In this document: positions 12,705 through 22,806 of the stretch, piece by piece
Layout: each line of letters begins with the position of its first letter
Numbering within the stretch: the first letter of the stretch is position 1
NCBI RefSeq assembly: GCF_963676685.1
Contig: NC_092345.1
Span: forward strand, 81,843,592 to 81,907,591
Origin: Mytilus edulis
Taxonomy: Eukaryota; Mollusca; Bivalvia; Mytilida; Mytilidae
Reading direction: 5' to 3'
DNA length: 64,000 nt
Notes under the pieces: generated by a model
Told to the model about the DNA's origin: nothing
Seen by the model: only the letters and a program-made list of their open reading frames with translations
The model's database searches: none
Program-made: the position numbers and the translations under genes

Positions 12705-13225
12705 TGGTATTTATATATATAGAAAAAATCTTCCTGGTCTATCCACAATCTTGATTGATGTCAAGGTCAGATGACACCTGCCATTTGGACATGTGCACCT
12801 TACAATAATCCATACACCAAATTTACTAGACCTATTGCTTATAGTATCTGATATGGAATTGACCACCAAAACTTAACCTCATTCAATGATTCATAAAAAA
12901 TTAGGTTGAGGTCACATGAAAACTGTCTGACTGGCATGAGGACCTTGCAAGGTACGCACATACCAAATATAGTTATCCTATTACTCATAATAAGAGAGAA
13001 ATTAACACTAAAAAAAATTACAACTTTTTTTTCAAGTTATCACTGAACCATGACAATGTTGTTAAGGACAATGGACATGTGACAGACGGAAACTTCATGA
13101 CATGAGGCATCTATATAAAAAGTTTGAAGCATCCAGGTCTACCACCTTCTAAAATATTAAGCTTTTAAAAAGTTGGCTAACGCTCTACTGCCGCCAGATC
13201 ACTACCCCTATGTCAAGGTTGAAAA
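12705..13225 (-). repeat. Dispersed mussel repeat, reverse-oriented partial copy
   Basis: In reverse complement it contains the blocks found at 36149-37229 and 43245-44560: 'ggtgtcatctgaccttgaca', 'gcgtaccttgcaaggtcctc' and 'gatagtgatctggcggcagt'. The element's 5' end is at the right side of this copy. Confidence 0.7.
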
Positions 13226-13892
13226 TTAAGGTTTTAAAAGACTTAATTTGAATGTGTTTTGATAAATATCACTATCATACCACTTTTGGCTCCTTGAATA
13301 TGTAAATCAAAAAGTATTATCACTACCAAATGACATAATCCGATGTAAAATATATTAGACTGTCATACATTGGGATTTTTTATTTTGTCTATTTATTTGC
13401 ATCCGGTCTTGAATGTAACTCAAAACTGCAAAAAACAAAAAAAAGTCTAAAAAGATATATTTTGAGGTCTTGTCACTAATATTTAGATATGAGTGAAAAC
13501 TTTCCCCTAAAATGTGTAAAATATACATACATTGTATATCTTCTTTTCTTTTTTTGGGGGGTGGGGGGAGGTTGGTTAAGCTTTGCTATTATCTATTTTG
13601 TTCAAAAAAAGAAAGAAATGACCATTTAAATCACATATGACTTCTTAGTGACATCACAAGTTGACTTTTGGAACTAAAGTATCAAAATTATATGAACTTT
13701 TTTCAATTAAATATACATAAATTTGAATGGCTCAACTATTTTCTATTACACAGAGGTATACTACAATTGACTTCATTTATTTACAATTTCAGGTTCCAAA
13801 TAGTTGCTCTAATTTCATACCTCCTTCTTTAAAAGGAACAGTATTGAGAAGTTTGACAATACAAAATAAAAGTAACCAATACCATATATATT

Positions 13893-13898
13893 TTTATT
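13893..13898 (-). promoter_or_regulatory. Poly(A) signal AATAAA of the aspartyl dipeptidase gene
   Basis: Minus-strand AATAAA lies about 53 nt downstream of the TGA at 13951-13953, in a suitable position for 3' end formation. Confidence 0.6.
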
Positions 13899-13950
13899 AC
13901 AAACACGCCTAGATTTTCTGAACCTAATTTAACAGTTATCTTGTTTAACA

Positions 13951-16900
13951 TCACAATGAAGACTGTAACAGAAATGACATATCTGATCCAACTTTATACT
14001 CCACTGGATCTTTTCCTCTGAAAAAATAAATATATATAAAAGATCATTATCATTTGGAACAGCTTATGGTTAAGGAAGATCATTGGTATATATTTCATCA
14101 GATAGAATTTTCTTATACTCTGTCAGAATATAGATTTTCCCATGATTTTCCAAAAAATTTAATAAAAAGTGTGGGTCAATCTGCAGTTTTTCAAACTACC
14201 AATCGTGCAAAAATTCTTTCTTGTGAATCAAAAAAAATTTATGAGATAAAATTTTTAAAATGAAAAAATAAAAGATAGGTTATAAAATATGACTTAAAGA
14301 AAATATATGACATAACAAGCAACTGTGCAAAAGTGAAAGTAAGTAGTACGTGTTTAATGAGGAAAAATTCTGGAAATACAAGTGAAATTAATGAATGAAA
14401 GCTATTACTAAAAGAATTATTGTCAGTATAATCCTGGCACAACAACATGTAACGATCTTCATGCTGAAACAATGTATCTTGCATACAAAAAAAAAACCTG
14501 TTTTATTATGTACCTGACAAAAAGTTTGGCATCTGTTTTTCCCAGCAGTGTGGCTTTTTTATCCTCTACAAGTAACATGCATCCTTCACGTAACCCCTTA
14601 AAAATGATTAACACATATTACTATAATACTTCAAAATGCAGAAATTATTAAGTTTAGTATTTACATTCATATTGAAAAATCAAATTCAAAATACTGAAGC
14701 CCTTTTCACAATAAATCTTAAGTGTAAAATTTATCGTAAGTCTAAAATATTCAACTAAATATTTTTATTGTAAGATTAATTTTACACTTAAGATTTTTTT
14801 GTGAAAAGGGCTACTAGATTGTGCATTCAAATAGTCAGTTGAATTCATAAAGGCTCATCAGTATGGATAGTATTCATGTTTTCCAAAGTAAGATAATTAT
14901 ATGGGTAAACCAGTGGGAAAGTGATCTTACAAGCTTATTGATAACAACAATATTTTAAAGGAAAATAAAAACTACAGAATGTAGTGTCAGGGTGGTTGTG
15001 ATAATAACAACATGCCAACTACAACATAAAGAAGAAATCATACAAGGATAGAAAATAAGTAAATGTGGTTTTTTTAAATCACTTCCCTTCTTCTAATTTA
15101 TTTAAAAATCTATCAGTTGTTCTAATGGACTTCTGATACTAATAACTTATGAAAACTGGTTCCTAACAAAATAAGTTTACCAAAACTGGAGGAGAATCTT
15201 CATATTCGTGGAATTGTTTAATTCTTTGTTCTCTAGTCTCCTGAAATGAAAATAAGTTCACATTTAAGGTGGTACCTAACACTACAGGGAGATAACTCTG
15301 TAAAGTCAGCTAAACGTTTTAATTACGTTGTGTTGTAAAGGGAATAATAAGCTTCACAAAGATCAAAATTGGTGTTTGTCAAACTGCTATATAACCAGTG
15401 TAATTTTTCTGACAAAACAATTGGTTCACATTTTTTGAAATTTTTATATTTTTGTTAAAGGGTCAAAGTAAATAAGTTGTCAAAATTTTATCAAAATTAA
15501 AGTTATTAAACGAGCCAAATTAATTTTAGTGAAAGTGTTAGGTACCACCTTAAAACCTTTCATCTTTTGTTGTCTGGCAAAACTATACAATGAATAAATC
15601 TGCAACAAGGCAATAGTTTAACTGTTTTAAAAAAAAAGCTGAGACGATAATTTCATGGAAGGCTACTTTCAAATCCAATAACAAATAAACTCATCATAGA
15701 TACCAGGATTAAATGTTGTATATATACCAGATGCGTGTTTCATCTACAAAAGACTCATCAGTGACACTCTATTCCAAAAAAGTTAAAAAGGACAAACAAA
15801 GTATGAAGTTGAAGAGCATAAAAATATAGTATATATACCAATACACATAATAAACAGTGCCTATGAAGTTGAAGAGCATTGATGACCAAAATTCCTAAAA
15901 GTTTTGCTAATACAGCTAAGGTTACCTCTTCCTGAGGTAGAAAAGCCTTAGTATTTCAAAAATTTAAAAAGTTTTGTAAACAGTTAATTTATTGATATAA
16001 CCACATCAATGATAATTCATCTCAGCACAGAAGTACTGTTTACTGGGCTTGTGATACCCTCGGGGAATTAATGTTTATTTATGAAAATTTAATAAAAATA
16101 TGAAAAAACAGACTTAAATGTTCCATAATCAAAAATCAATAGTTATAAATGAAATGCTTTTTTCAATAGTCTCAAAAATTAAAGGGTTGTATTGTGTTTG
16201 ATAGATATCTATAGCAGAACTGTCTGTGCAATCTTAAAACTTTTCTGAATATTAGAAAGATAATATGTTAATTAACAAATGGGAACCATCCCCTTGTGAT
16301 TTTTGTAAAGAGTTCTTTAACAATGAGCATGTCAACACTTACTTTTACTAATTTACATGTTTTTTTTCAAAATATACAATGACAACATACTCTTATCTAA
16401 ATATTAGAAAAATAAAAAAAAAATAAGAACCAAGCAAAACTACATAAAACTCCATTTTTTTGTGTAATGCTTACAAAATATAATTTGTCTGTCCAGAAGG
16501 TAGTTTATATTTTTTTAAATGACAAGATATATATACACCAGTTTATTACAAAGTATAACAACAAATGATCATACATATATGTTGTTTATATATATATGTA
16601 CTCCAATACTAATTTAATAAGTTTATTTATAACAGAATCCTATGTTCACATTATATCCATTGATATTGTAAATTATCAGTATCTCTGATTGGAGTCAATA
16701 CCTACACCCATATGTGTATTATTAGCATCTGGTTCCATGTAGTGTGGATTGATGTTAAAGGGTACCAGTTTGAGGGCATCAAATGATGGTGGATAAACTA
16801 TTGGCATATCATTTGTTGTCTTGATGCTGTCTGTTGCTACATTACTTCCAGCACTAGACCCTATATATGGTATGCCATCCTACAAACAAAGAGTATATCA

Positions 16901-19900
16901 ATGAGGGTCTTCATTGGGTTTAAGGAATAAATTTTTAAAAAATATAGGTAATCTATCATAGAATAGTGAAAACCATAACAATACAATAAAGTATCCATGG
17001 ATGCCCCAATGGGCACTATCATTTTTATGTTCAGTGGACCTTGAAATTGGGGTAAAAACTCTTATTTGGCATTACAATTAGAAAGATCATATATTAGGGA
17101 ACATGGAACTAAGTTTCAAGTTATTAGACTTCAATTTCATCAAAAACTACCTTGACCAAAAACTTTACTGGGACATAAAATCAGGCATAAACAGTCAGGT
17201 TTTCTTAGTACCGGTATCAAAATAAAAAACAGTCAAACAGCATTTAAAATTGGTACTTTAAATTTTTTAAATTACACTATAATATTAAAGTACACTATAG
17301 TAACAAAATCAAATACAGTCATCAGCATTTAAAGCTGTTACTTAAAAATAAAATTAAAGTGCACTATGTCTATAAATTCCTTACCTCTAAAACTCTATTT
17401 CTGATTGCTTCCACAATTTTTTCATCATAAAGTGTCTTCAAAAGTCGGAATGTATTACCCCCACCTGTTGGTAAAGAACAAAAATAAATACAAATAAAAG
17501 TTAATATATCCAAAAGAATTTGTTCCAATAGGAAATTGAAATACCAAAAATAATAGTTCTATTTTTAAAAGGAATTTCTTTTTTTAAGAGACTTTAATTC
17601 ATGAAACAAATATATTTTATCATAGAGGTATACTATCCAGAAAAAAGAAAGGTTTCTCTAAAGGAAAATAATTTAGAAAAAAAATTGTATTCATTACATG
17701 GCATGACTCCTGGATGGTTAAATCAGCAATATTGAAAAAATGCTATTAACTTGGAAATCATGATGGTGCTTCACATCTCTTTTTAGCAAGTTAATTATAT
17801 AAAAAGTTCAGTTATTAAGTGTATATTATAATGGATTTGAACTTCCTAAGTTAATCAATAACTAATGTTTCTTGCATGTTCTGAGCATTCTAAGAACTAC
17901 TACTACAAGGAAGGTAGTAATAAGTTTTTGGTAGTAAATATAAGATAAAGGAATATATTATTGCGAACCCAATTGAACCTTTCCATAGATTCACCTGATA
18001 GTTACGTGTCCATTTAAAATTTTGGCAGTTCTATTGTCCCATCTAATAAATACAACAGGTATTGTTCTCTGTATAGTTTATTCACTCAGACCTTTAAATT
18101 TCTTCTAAGAGAAATCTATCACTCATTGATTAATCTACCTGAGTAAAAAATTAACTGCTAAATTAGATGGAAATAACTTGTTTACTATTTATAAAAAACT
18201 GTATATGAGTTTGAATGTATTATATTTTCAATCTGTTGAATGCAAACACTGATTCAAACATTAATAAAAGTTGATTTCTGACAAAAAATCAACATTATTC
18301 CTATTTCGAAAAAAAAAATTGATAAAAAAAACCTAAAAATGTTGATGTTTATATATTAAGACCTTCTAAAAAGTATTCTATAACTAAACAAAAACTAAAA
18401 GATGCAAATTTTCATACGAACAACACTTTTTTTTTTTAAAACAAACTTTTTATGATTAAATTATTATTTATTTTGGACAAATTAAAAAAAAAATATTTTA
18501 ATAAACATCAAATCACAGGCATTTTTGTTTATGTGAAACATGCAATTTCCATCAATTTAGCAGATAACTTTTTACTCTGGTAGATTAATCAATGAGTGAT
18601 AGATTTCTCTTAGAAGAAATTTAAAGGTCTGAGGGAATAAACTATACAGAGAACAATACCTGTTGTATTTGTTCAATTGGAAAAAGTTTAAATGGACAGG
18701 TAGTTATCAGGTGAATCTATGGAAATGTTCAATTTGGTTCACAATAAATACCAATAAATATGGCTTGAGCTTGATTTACTGCTCCTAAAGCATCTGGCTG
18801 TTGGTGAATACTTTGTACATCATATCCTGGAGGTAGAAAAAACAATACGATTTTAGTGGGAAAAGAAAGATGTGGGTATATATCAATGTGACAGCAACCC
18901 TAAAACACAATAATACTAGAAAAACTCTTAAATGTACATGTATATGTATATATCAGGGGTATCTGATTAAATGTACATGCGGGAATTTCTCGCTACATTG
19001 AAGACCTGTTGGTGACCATCTGCTGTTGTTTTTTATTTGGTCGGGTTGTTGTCTCTTTGACACATTCCCCATTTCCATTCTCAATTTTATGTATATGTAT
19101 ATATCAGGGGTATCTGATTAAATGTACATGTATATGTATATATCAGGGGTATCTGATTAAATGTACATGTATATGTATATATCAGGGGTATCTGATTAAA
19201 TGTACATGTAAATGTATATATCAGGGGTATCTGATTAAATGTACATGTATATATATATATATATCAGGGGTATCTGATTAAATGTACATGTATATGTATA
19301 TATCAGGGGTATCTGATTAAATGTACATGTATATGTATATATCAGGGGTATCTGATTAAATGTACATGTATATGTATATATCAGGGGTATCTGATAAAAT
19401 GTACATGTATATGTATATATATCAGGGGTCATGTATATATATATATCAGTGATATCTGATTAAATGTACATATATATATATATATATCAGGGGTATATGA
19501 TTCAAATAGAAATCAAAAGTGCTAGTTCACTGAGGCCTCAATTGGATGAGAGTCTAAACATACCATTTTTTTCTTGTGAATCGGTTTTGCTAAGTGTGTC
19601 ATAACTCTTATATGGTTTCACTGATGAGCATTCACTAAAGTATACAGTATACATTCATATTTATAAAGCATTAATATAAACATTTACACACAGACAAGAT
19701 TTATTTTGAAAAGTCTTCTTATTCTTAAATTCTTAATTACTGAAAATGTTAGTTATTGGGACATTGGTAGATTCTTCAAATGGACAGATTTATTTTGCAA
19801 TGTAACAAAAAAACATTGCACTTTTCATGTTTTTTCAAATGCATGTACAAGAGTTGGAATAATTCATGTTATTATTTTGGCTGTAGTCAATACTCTTATG

Positions 19901-20963
19901 CTCTTTCTCCTTCCATTAAATTTTTACCAAAAGATGTGAATGCTTCCTTAGCCTTTCCAGCATACCAATCTCTGTCATGAAGTGCATATGGAACAAACAA
20001 CACAGTTTTAACTTTGCTACAAAGAGAAGGAAAAAACAATATTATTTCTGATTTAGGCAGCAAGAATCCCCTTTGAATTGAATTCTGCAACTTATTATGA
20101 ATAACTGAACTGAAAAGATTACACTTTAAAACTACAAATACAGATTTTCAATCTATTAAAAGATAGAATTTTCATACCTTCACAATCACTCCAAATGACT
20201 TGGACAAAAAACTGTTTATCAATTTATTTAGGACTGTAGTGAGATCTGTGAATAATCTCAATATCTTTTCTAACATTGATTTTGTTTTGAATATTGTCCA
20301 CCAGAATATGTTACATACATCATGTACATATTTGTACACCTTTATAGTATAAAAAATTTATAATTTTGGCATTGCACAAGTTCGTCCTTTTTCTCAGACT
20401 GTTTTTGACATCTTCGTACTTAATATTCTGGAGAACATAATTGAATTATTAGTGAAGAAAAGGCTTCAGTGCTACATAGGTACAATTAACAGTGGCGGAT
20501 CCAGCCATTTTAAAAGGGGGGGGGGGGGGTTCCCAACCCAGAGTAAAGGGGGGGGTTCCAGCTATATGCTCCCATTCAAATGCATTGATCGGCCAAAAAA
20601 AAAGGGGGTTCCAACCCCCGGAAACCCCCCCCCCCCCCCCCTTCAGGATCCGCGCCTGATTAAGTTATATTTATGCAAATTGTATGAGCTTTAATAAATT
20701 CTCTCAAAACTAGGTAAGATATGCACTGCAGTGTTGAAAACCCCCAAAAAACAGCGATACACAATACTGAAATCCCTTGGGCTACCTTATTAAATGCCTA
20801 TGGTTGAGTCTGAATTCTACTTTCACTTTGTTTTTTTTTGTACAATTTTTAACACTTATAATTGTATTTACTCAGAGAGAAATTGTTTTATCTGTTCTTT
20901 ACAATGTCCTAGATATCCTCCGTCATATAATGTTGAATTGGATATCAACAATAATCGCCTCAT
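13951..20963 (-). CDS. aad-a: Alpha-aspartyl dipeptidase (peptidase S51), complete, 8 exons, 239 aa
   Basis: Predicted cytosolic serine peptidase cleaving N-terminal Asp-X dipeptides (PepE / Xenopus aad-a family). Coding exons on the minus strand, in transcript order: 20872-20963, 19928-20016, 18752-18826, 17385-17464, 16706-16879, 15181-15240, 14514-14596, 13951-14017. All junctions have GT donors and AG acceptors, the phases fit, and the sum is 720 nt including TGA. The start [18 protein letters not shown] fits the family N-terminus. The nucleophile is Ser121 in GSSAGSN (residues 119-125), with Asp136 in TTNDMP and His158 in NINPHY. These correspond to the Salmonella Ser120-Asp135-His157 triad, offset by one. 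Downstream family blocks HMGETREQRI and LGLREGC are intact. Length matches the family (about 230-240 aa). Introns carry several transposons. The assignment is from memory of the family; the exon model was made by hand. Confidence 0.93.
14698..14812. mobile_element. 115-bp palindromic MITE (family also at 58292-58422)
   Basis: Ends 'agcccttttcacaa' and 'ttgtgaaaagggct' are inverted repeats that continue inward through 'tcttaagtgtaaaat', making most of the element one hairpin. It lies in an intron of the dipeptidase gene. The related copy at 58292-58422 has the same termini. Confidence 0.8.
15268..15549. mobile_element. 282-bp MITE flanked by TTAA
   Basis: Inverted ends GGTGGTACCTAACACT and AGTGTTAGGTACCACC are flanked by TTAA on both sides (15264-15267 and 15550-15553), suggesting a TTAA target duplication as in piggyBac/Kolobok-type elements. 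It sits about 25 bp upstream (minus sense) of a dipeptidase exon acceptor. Confidence 0.75.
15690..16085 (+). repeat. Dispersed mussel repeat in an intron
   Basis: Contains 'gcgtgtttcatctacaaaag' and 'gaagttgaagagcat' (twice), blocks I recognise from many mussel loci. A fragment of the same family lies near 11698. Non-coding. Confidence 0.55.
16980..17170 (-). repeat. Dispersed repeat, reverse copy of the family at 22040-22470
   Basis: In reverse complement it contains 'ggtcaaggtagtttttgatg' and 'cactgaacataaaaatgata', as in 22110-22440 and 36030-36140. It lies in an intron of the dipeptidase gene. Confidence 0.65.
17959..18747. mobile_element. ~790-bp foldback element with long inverted arms
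   Basis: The left arm (about 17959-18150) and right arm (about 18550-18747) are inverted copies. Left 'catagattcacctgat' pairs with right 'atcaggtgaatctatg', and left 'cagacctttaaatttcttct' pairs with right 'agaagaaatttaaaggtctg'. The centre is AT-rich. Its right end stops within a few bases of the splice donor at 18750-18751. Confidence 0.75.
18925..19497 (+). repeat. 39-bp minisatellite, about 11 copies, interrupted by a dispersed repeat
   Basis: The unit 'tatatgtatatatcaggggt' + 'atctgattaaatgtacatg' is 39 bp. One copy lies at about 18938-18978. A mussel repeat fragment (18979-19088, with 'gttgtctctttgacacattc') follows, and then the main array runs from 19089. Because 39 is a multiple of three, both strands show long repetitive open frames (13-residue period). 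They lie in an intron and are not genes. Confidence 0.85.
20485..20663. mobile_element. 169-bp MITE with 5-bp duplication ATTAA, G/C-run type
   Basis: The element at 20490-20658 begins CAGTGGCGGATCC and ends GGATCCGCGCCTG, imperfect inverted repeats, flanked by ATTAA at 20485-20489 and 20659-20663. The inside has long G and C runs able to pair. It lies in the first intron of the dipeptidase gene. The superfamily is uncertain: CAG ends resemble hAT, but the duplication is 5 bp and not 8. Confidence 0.8.
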
Positions 20964-21029
20964 GACAAAAGAATAAGTTAAAACTTAGTGGGTGTAAAGA
21001 ATCAACTGAATTGAGTTACGCCCCCTTTA

Positions 21030-21075
21030 GTGAGACTTCCGCTTTCACTTTCACTTAACTACGGCGGGAACAAAC
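21030..21075 (-). promoter_or_regulatory. Candidate TATA-less promoter of the dipeptidase gene (ETS and E2F-like sites)
   Basis: Upstream of the start codon at 20963, the minus strand reads AGCGGAAGT (21035-21043), an ETS-type core. A GGCGGGAA block (21063-21070, plus sense) resembles an E2F site. Both are common in housekeeping promoters. The transcription start is not shown. Confidence 0.35.
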
Positions 21076-21229
21076 TATCAGTCTATAATTTGGTGGTATT
21101 AATTAGGTATTTACTGGCATAAGAAAACTAAATCTCCAGTATAAATGGTTTCATTTTCACCAGTGGTACGATGAAAAAAAAACTCGGGGTTGTGTGAACA
21201 TGACACGTTTACAAATATTGTATTTGCCC

Positions 21230-21365
21230 ATATCATGCTAGTCCAAATAATTATGACGTCTGGCAAGGCTATTTTATTTATTTTTTCTGGGACGCCTTCC
21301 TACAACGTCCCAGAAAAAAAAAATAGCCTTGCCAGACGTCATAATTATTTGGACTAATATCATGC
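21230..21365. mobile_element. 118-bp Mutator-type MITE with 9-bp target duplication
   Basis: 21239-21356 is a near-perfect hairpin. Its arms 'tagtccaaataattatgacg' and 'cgtcataattatttggacta' extend inward about 50 bp each around a short loop. It is flanked by ATATCATGC at 21230-21238 and 21357-21365. A 9-bp duplication is typical of Mutator-like elements. Confidence 0.9.
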
Positions 21366-21397
21366 CATCTGTTTATCTGAGCTTGAGACTGATCATG

Positions 21398-21500
21398 GAC
21401 GGATCCATGAGGAGGTGCCCCCCCCCCCCTTTTCGTTGAAAAATTTGGTTAATTCTATAGGGAATCATTGAAGCATGACTGGAGCGGGCTCCCTCTTAGG
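21398..21500. repeat. Poly-C dispersed repeat (partner 33855-33975)
   Basis: The blocks 'ccccccccccttttcg', 'tatagggaatca' and 'gactggagc' are shared with 33880-33955. Confidence 0.65.
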
Positions 21501-22039
21501 TAAGTCAAATTGAGTTGATGGATCAATAAATGTTCGATTATTACAATAATATCGAAAATAAAATAACACCTACCTAGAATTTCCTTTTTTAATGTTAATT
21601 TTATCCGAATTTGAATCGTAGAGGTAACGTATTAACCTCCAGTTTGTAAGTTTTCCTTTGTATGACATCACGTTTAGCCATGACGTCTTTGCGCAAAAAT
21701 CATTCATGAAGTTTCGCGGAATTTGTTTGTTTGTCAAATTTATACATTTTTTCAAGCTTTAACATATCATTTCTTTTTGTAATGCATTAGAATCTGAATA
21801 ACAGTACTGAAGTTGAAGAGTTGCCACTGTCAATTTTGATTTGATGTTATCAAATATCCATTTTAATGTCTCCGCTATGCATCCCCAGTAAAACAGCATT
21901 TGCGACCGTCAAATCGACAATTGACAATGGCATTACTCTTCAACTACAGTACTGTCATTCCTTATTTGTCCGGAAGATATTTACTATGAAAAACACCTTA
22001 TTGCTATTCCCACTTTCTTGCTTGAACTTTTGACGTCGT

Positions 22040-22475
22040 ACAACAGAGGGGCATTATGTTTTCTGGTCTGTTCATCCGTCTGTATCCGTCTGTCTGTCCT
22101 GTTTCAGGTTAAAGTTTTTGGTCAAGGTAGTTTTTGATGAAGTTAAAGTCATATCAACTTATAACTTAGTACACTTGTTCCCTATGATACAATCTTTCTA
22201 CTTTTAATGCCAAATAAGATTTTTGATCCCAATTTCACGGTCCACTTAACATAGAAAATGAAAGTGCAAGTTTCAGGTTAAAGGTTTTGGTCAAGGTTGT
22301 TTTTGAGGAATATGAAGTCCAATCAACTGGAAACTTATTACACATGTTCCTTATGATATGATCTTTCTAATTTAAATGCCAAATTTGATTTTTATCCCAC
22401 TTTCAAGGTCCACTGAATATAGAAAATGCTAGTGCTAGTGGGGCATCCGTGTACTTTAGAAACATTCTTGTTCTT
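22040..22475 (+). repeat. Dispersed repeat with two ~150-bp cores
   Basis: After a 'ccgtctgtctgtcc' microsatellite, two tandem cores each begin 'gtttcaggttaaag.tttttggtcaagg' and end with 'ggtccact.aa.atagaaaatg'. The family also occurs at 16980-17170 and 35925-36148. It lies just upstream of the torsin gene and could include its promoter. Confidence 0.7.
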
Positions 22476-22806
22476 TGTGCGTCAGATGTTTTCTATTAGG
22501 ATGTGAAGAACTTTTGTGATGATCAGTAATGGATGACAAAATAGTGATAAGGTGTCCACAGATGTGAAAAAGTGTCCTTCAAACAAGAAAACTAACTGCC
22601 TGATTGATGTACAACACAACAAAAGCAAACAACAATTAAAGGATACTGACTTGGGACACTTTGTTCATTTGAAATGGCAGCATTGTTAAGTTGTCCATTT
22701 AACATGTTTAAAAAAAAAAGAAGCCTTTACCATATTTTTCTGTCTAATTTGAATAGATTGATACAAACAAAATGTTATATTCTGTATTGTATTTTGTTGC
22801 AGGAAA

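Noticed and set aside
19009-19432. Repetitive peptides on both strands
   Set aside because: Artefact of a 39-bp minisatellite whose period is a multiple of three, inside an intron.
20452-20694. 80-codon plus-strand frame
   Set aside because: Covers the G/C-run MITE at 20490-20658; Gly/Pro runs come from homopolymers.
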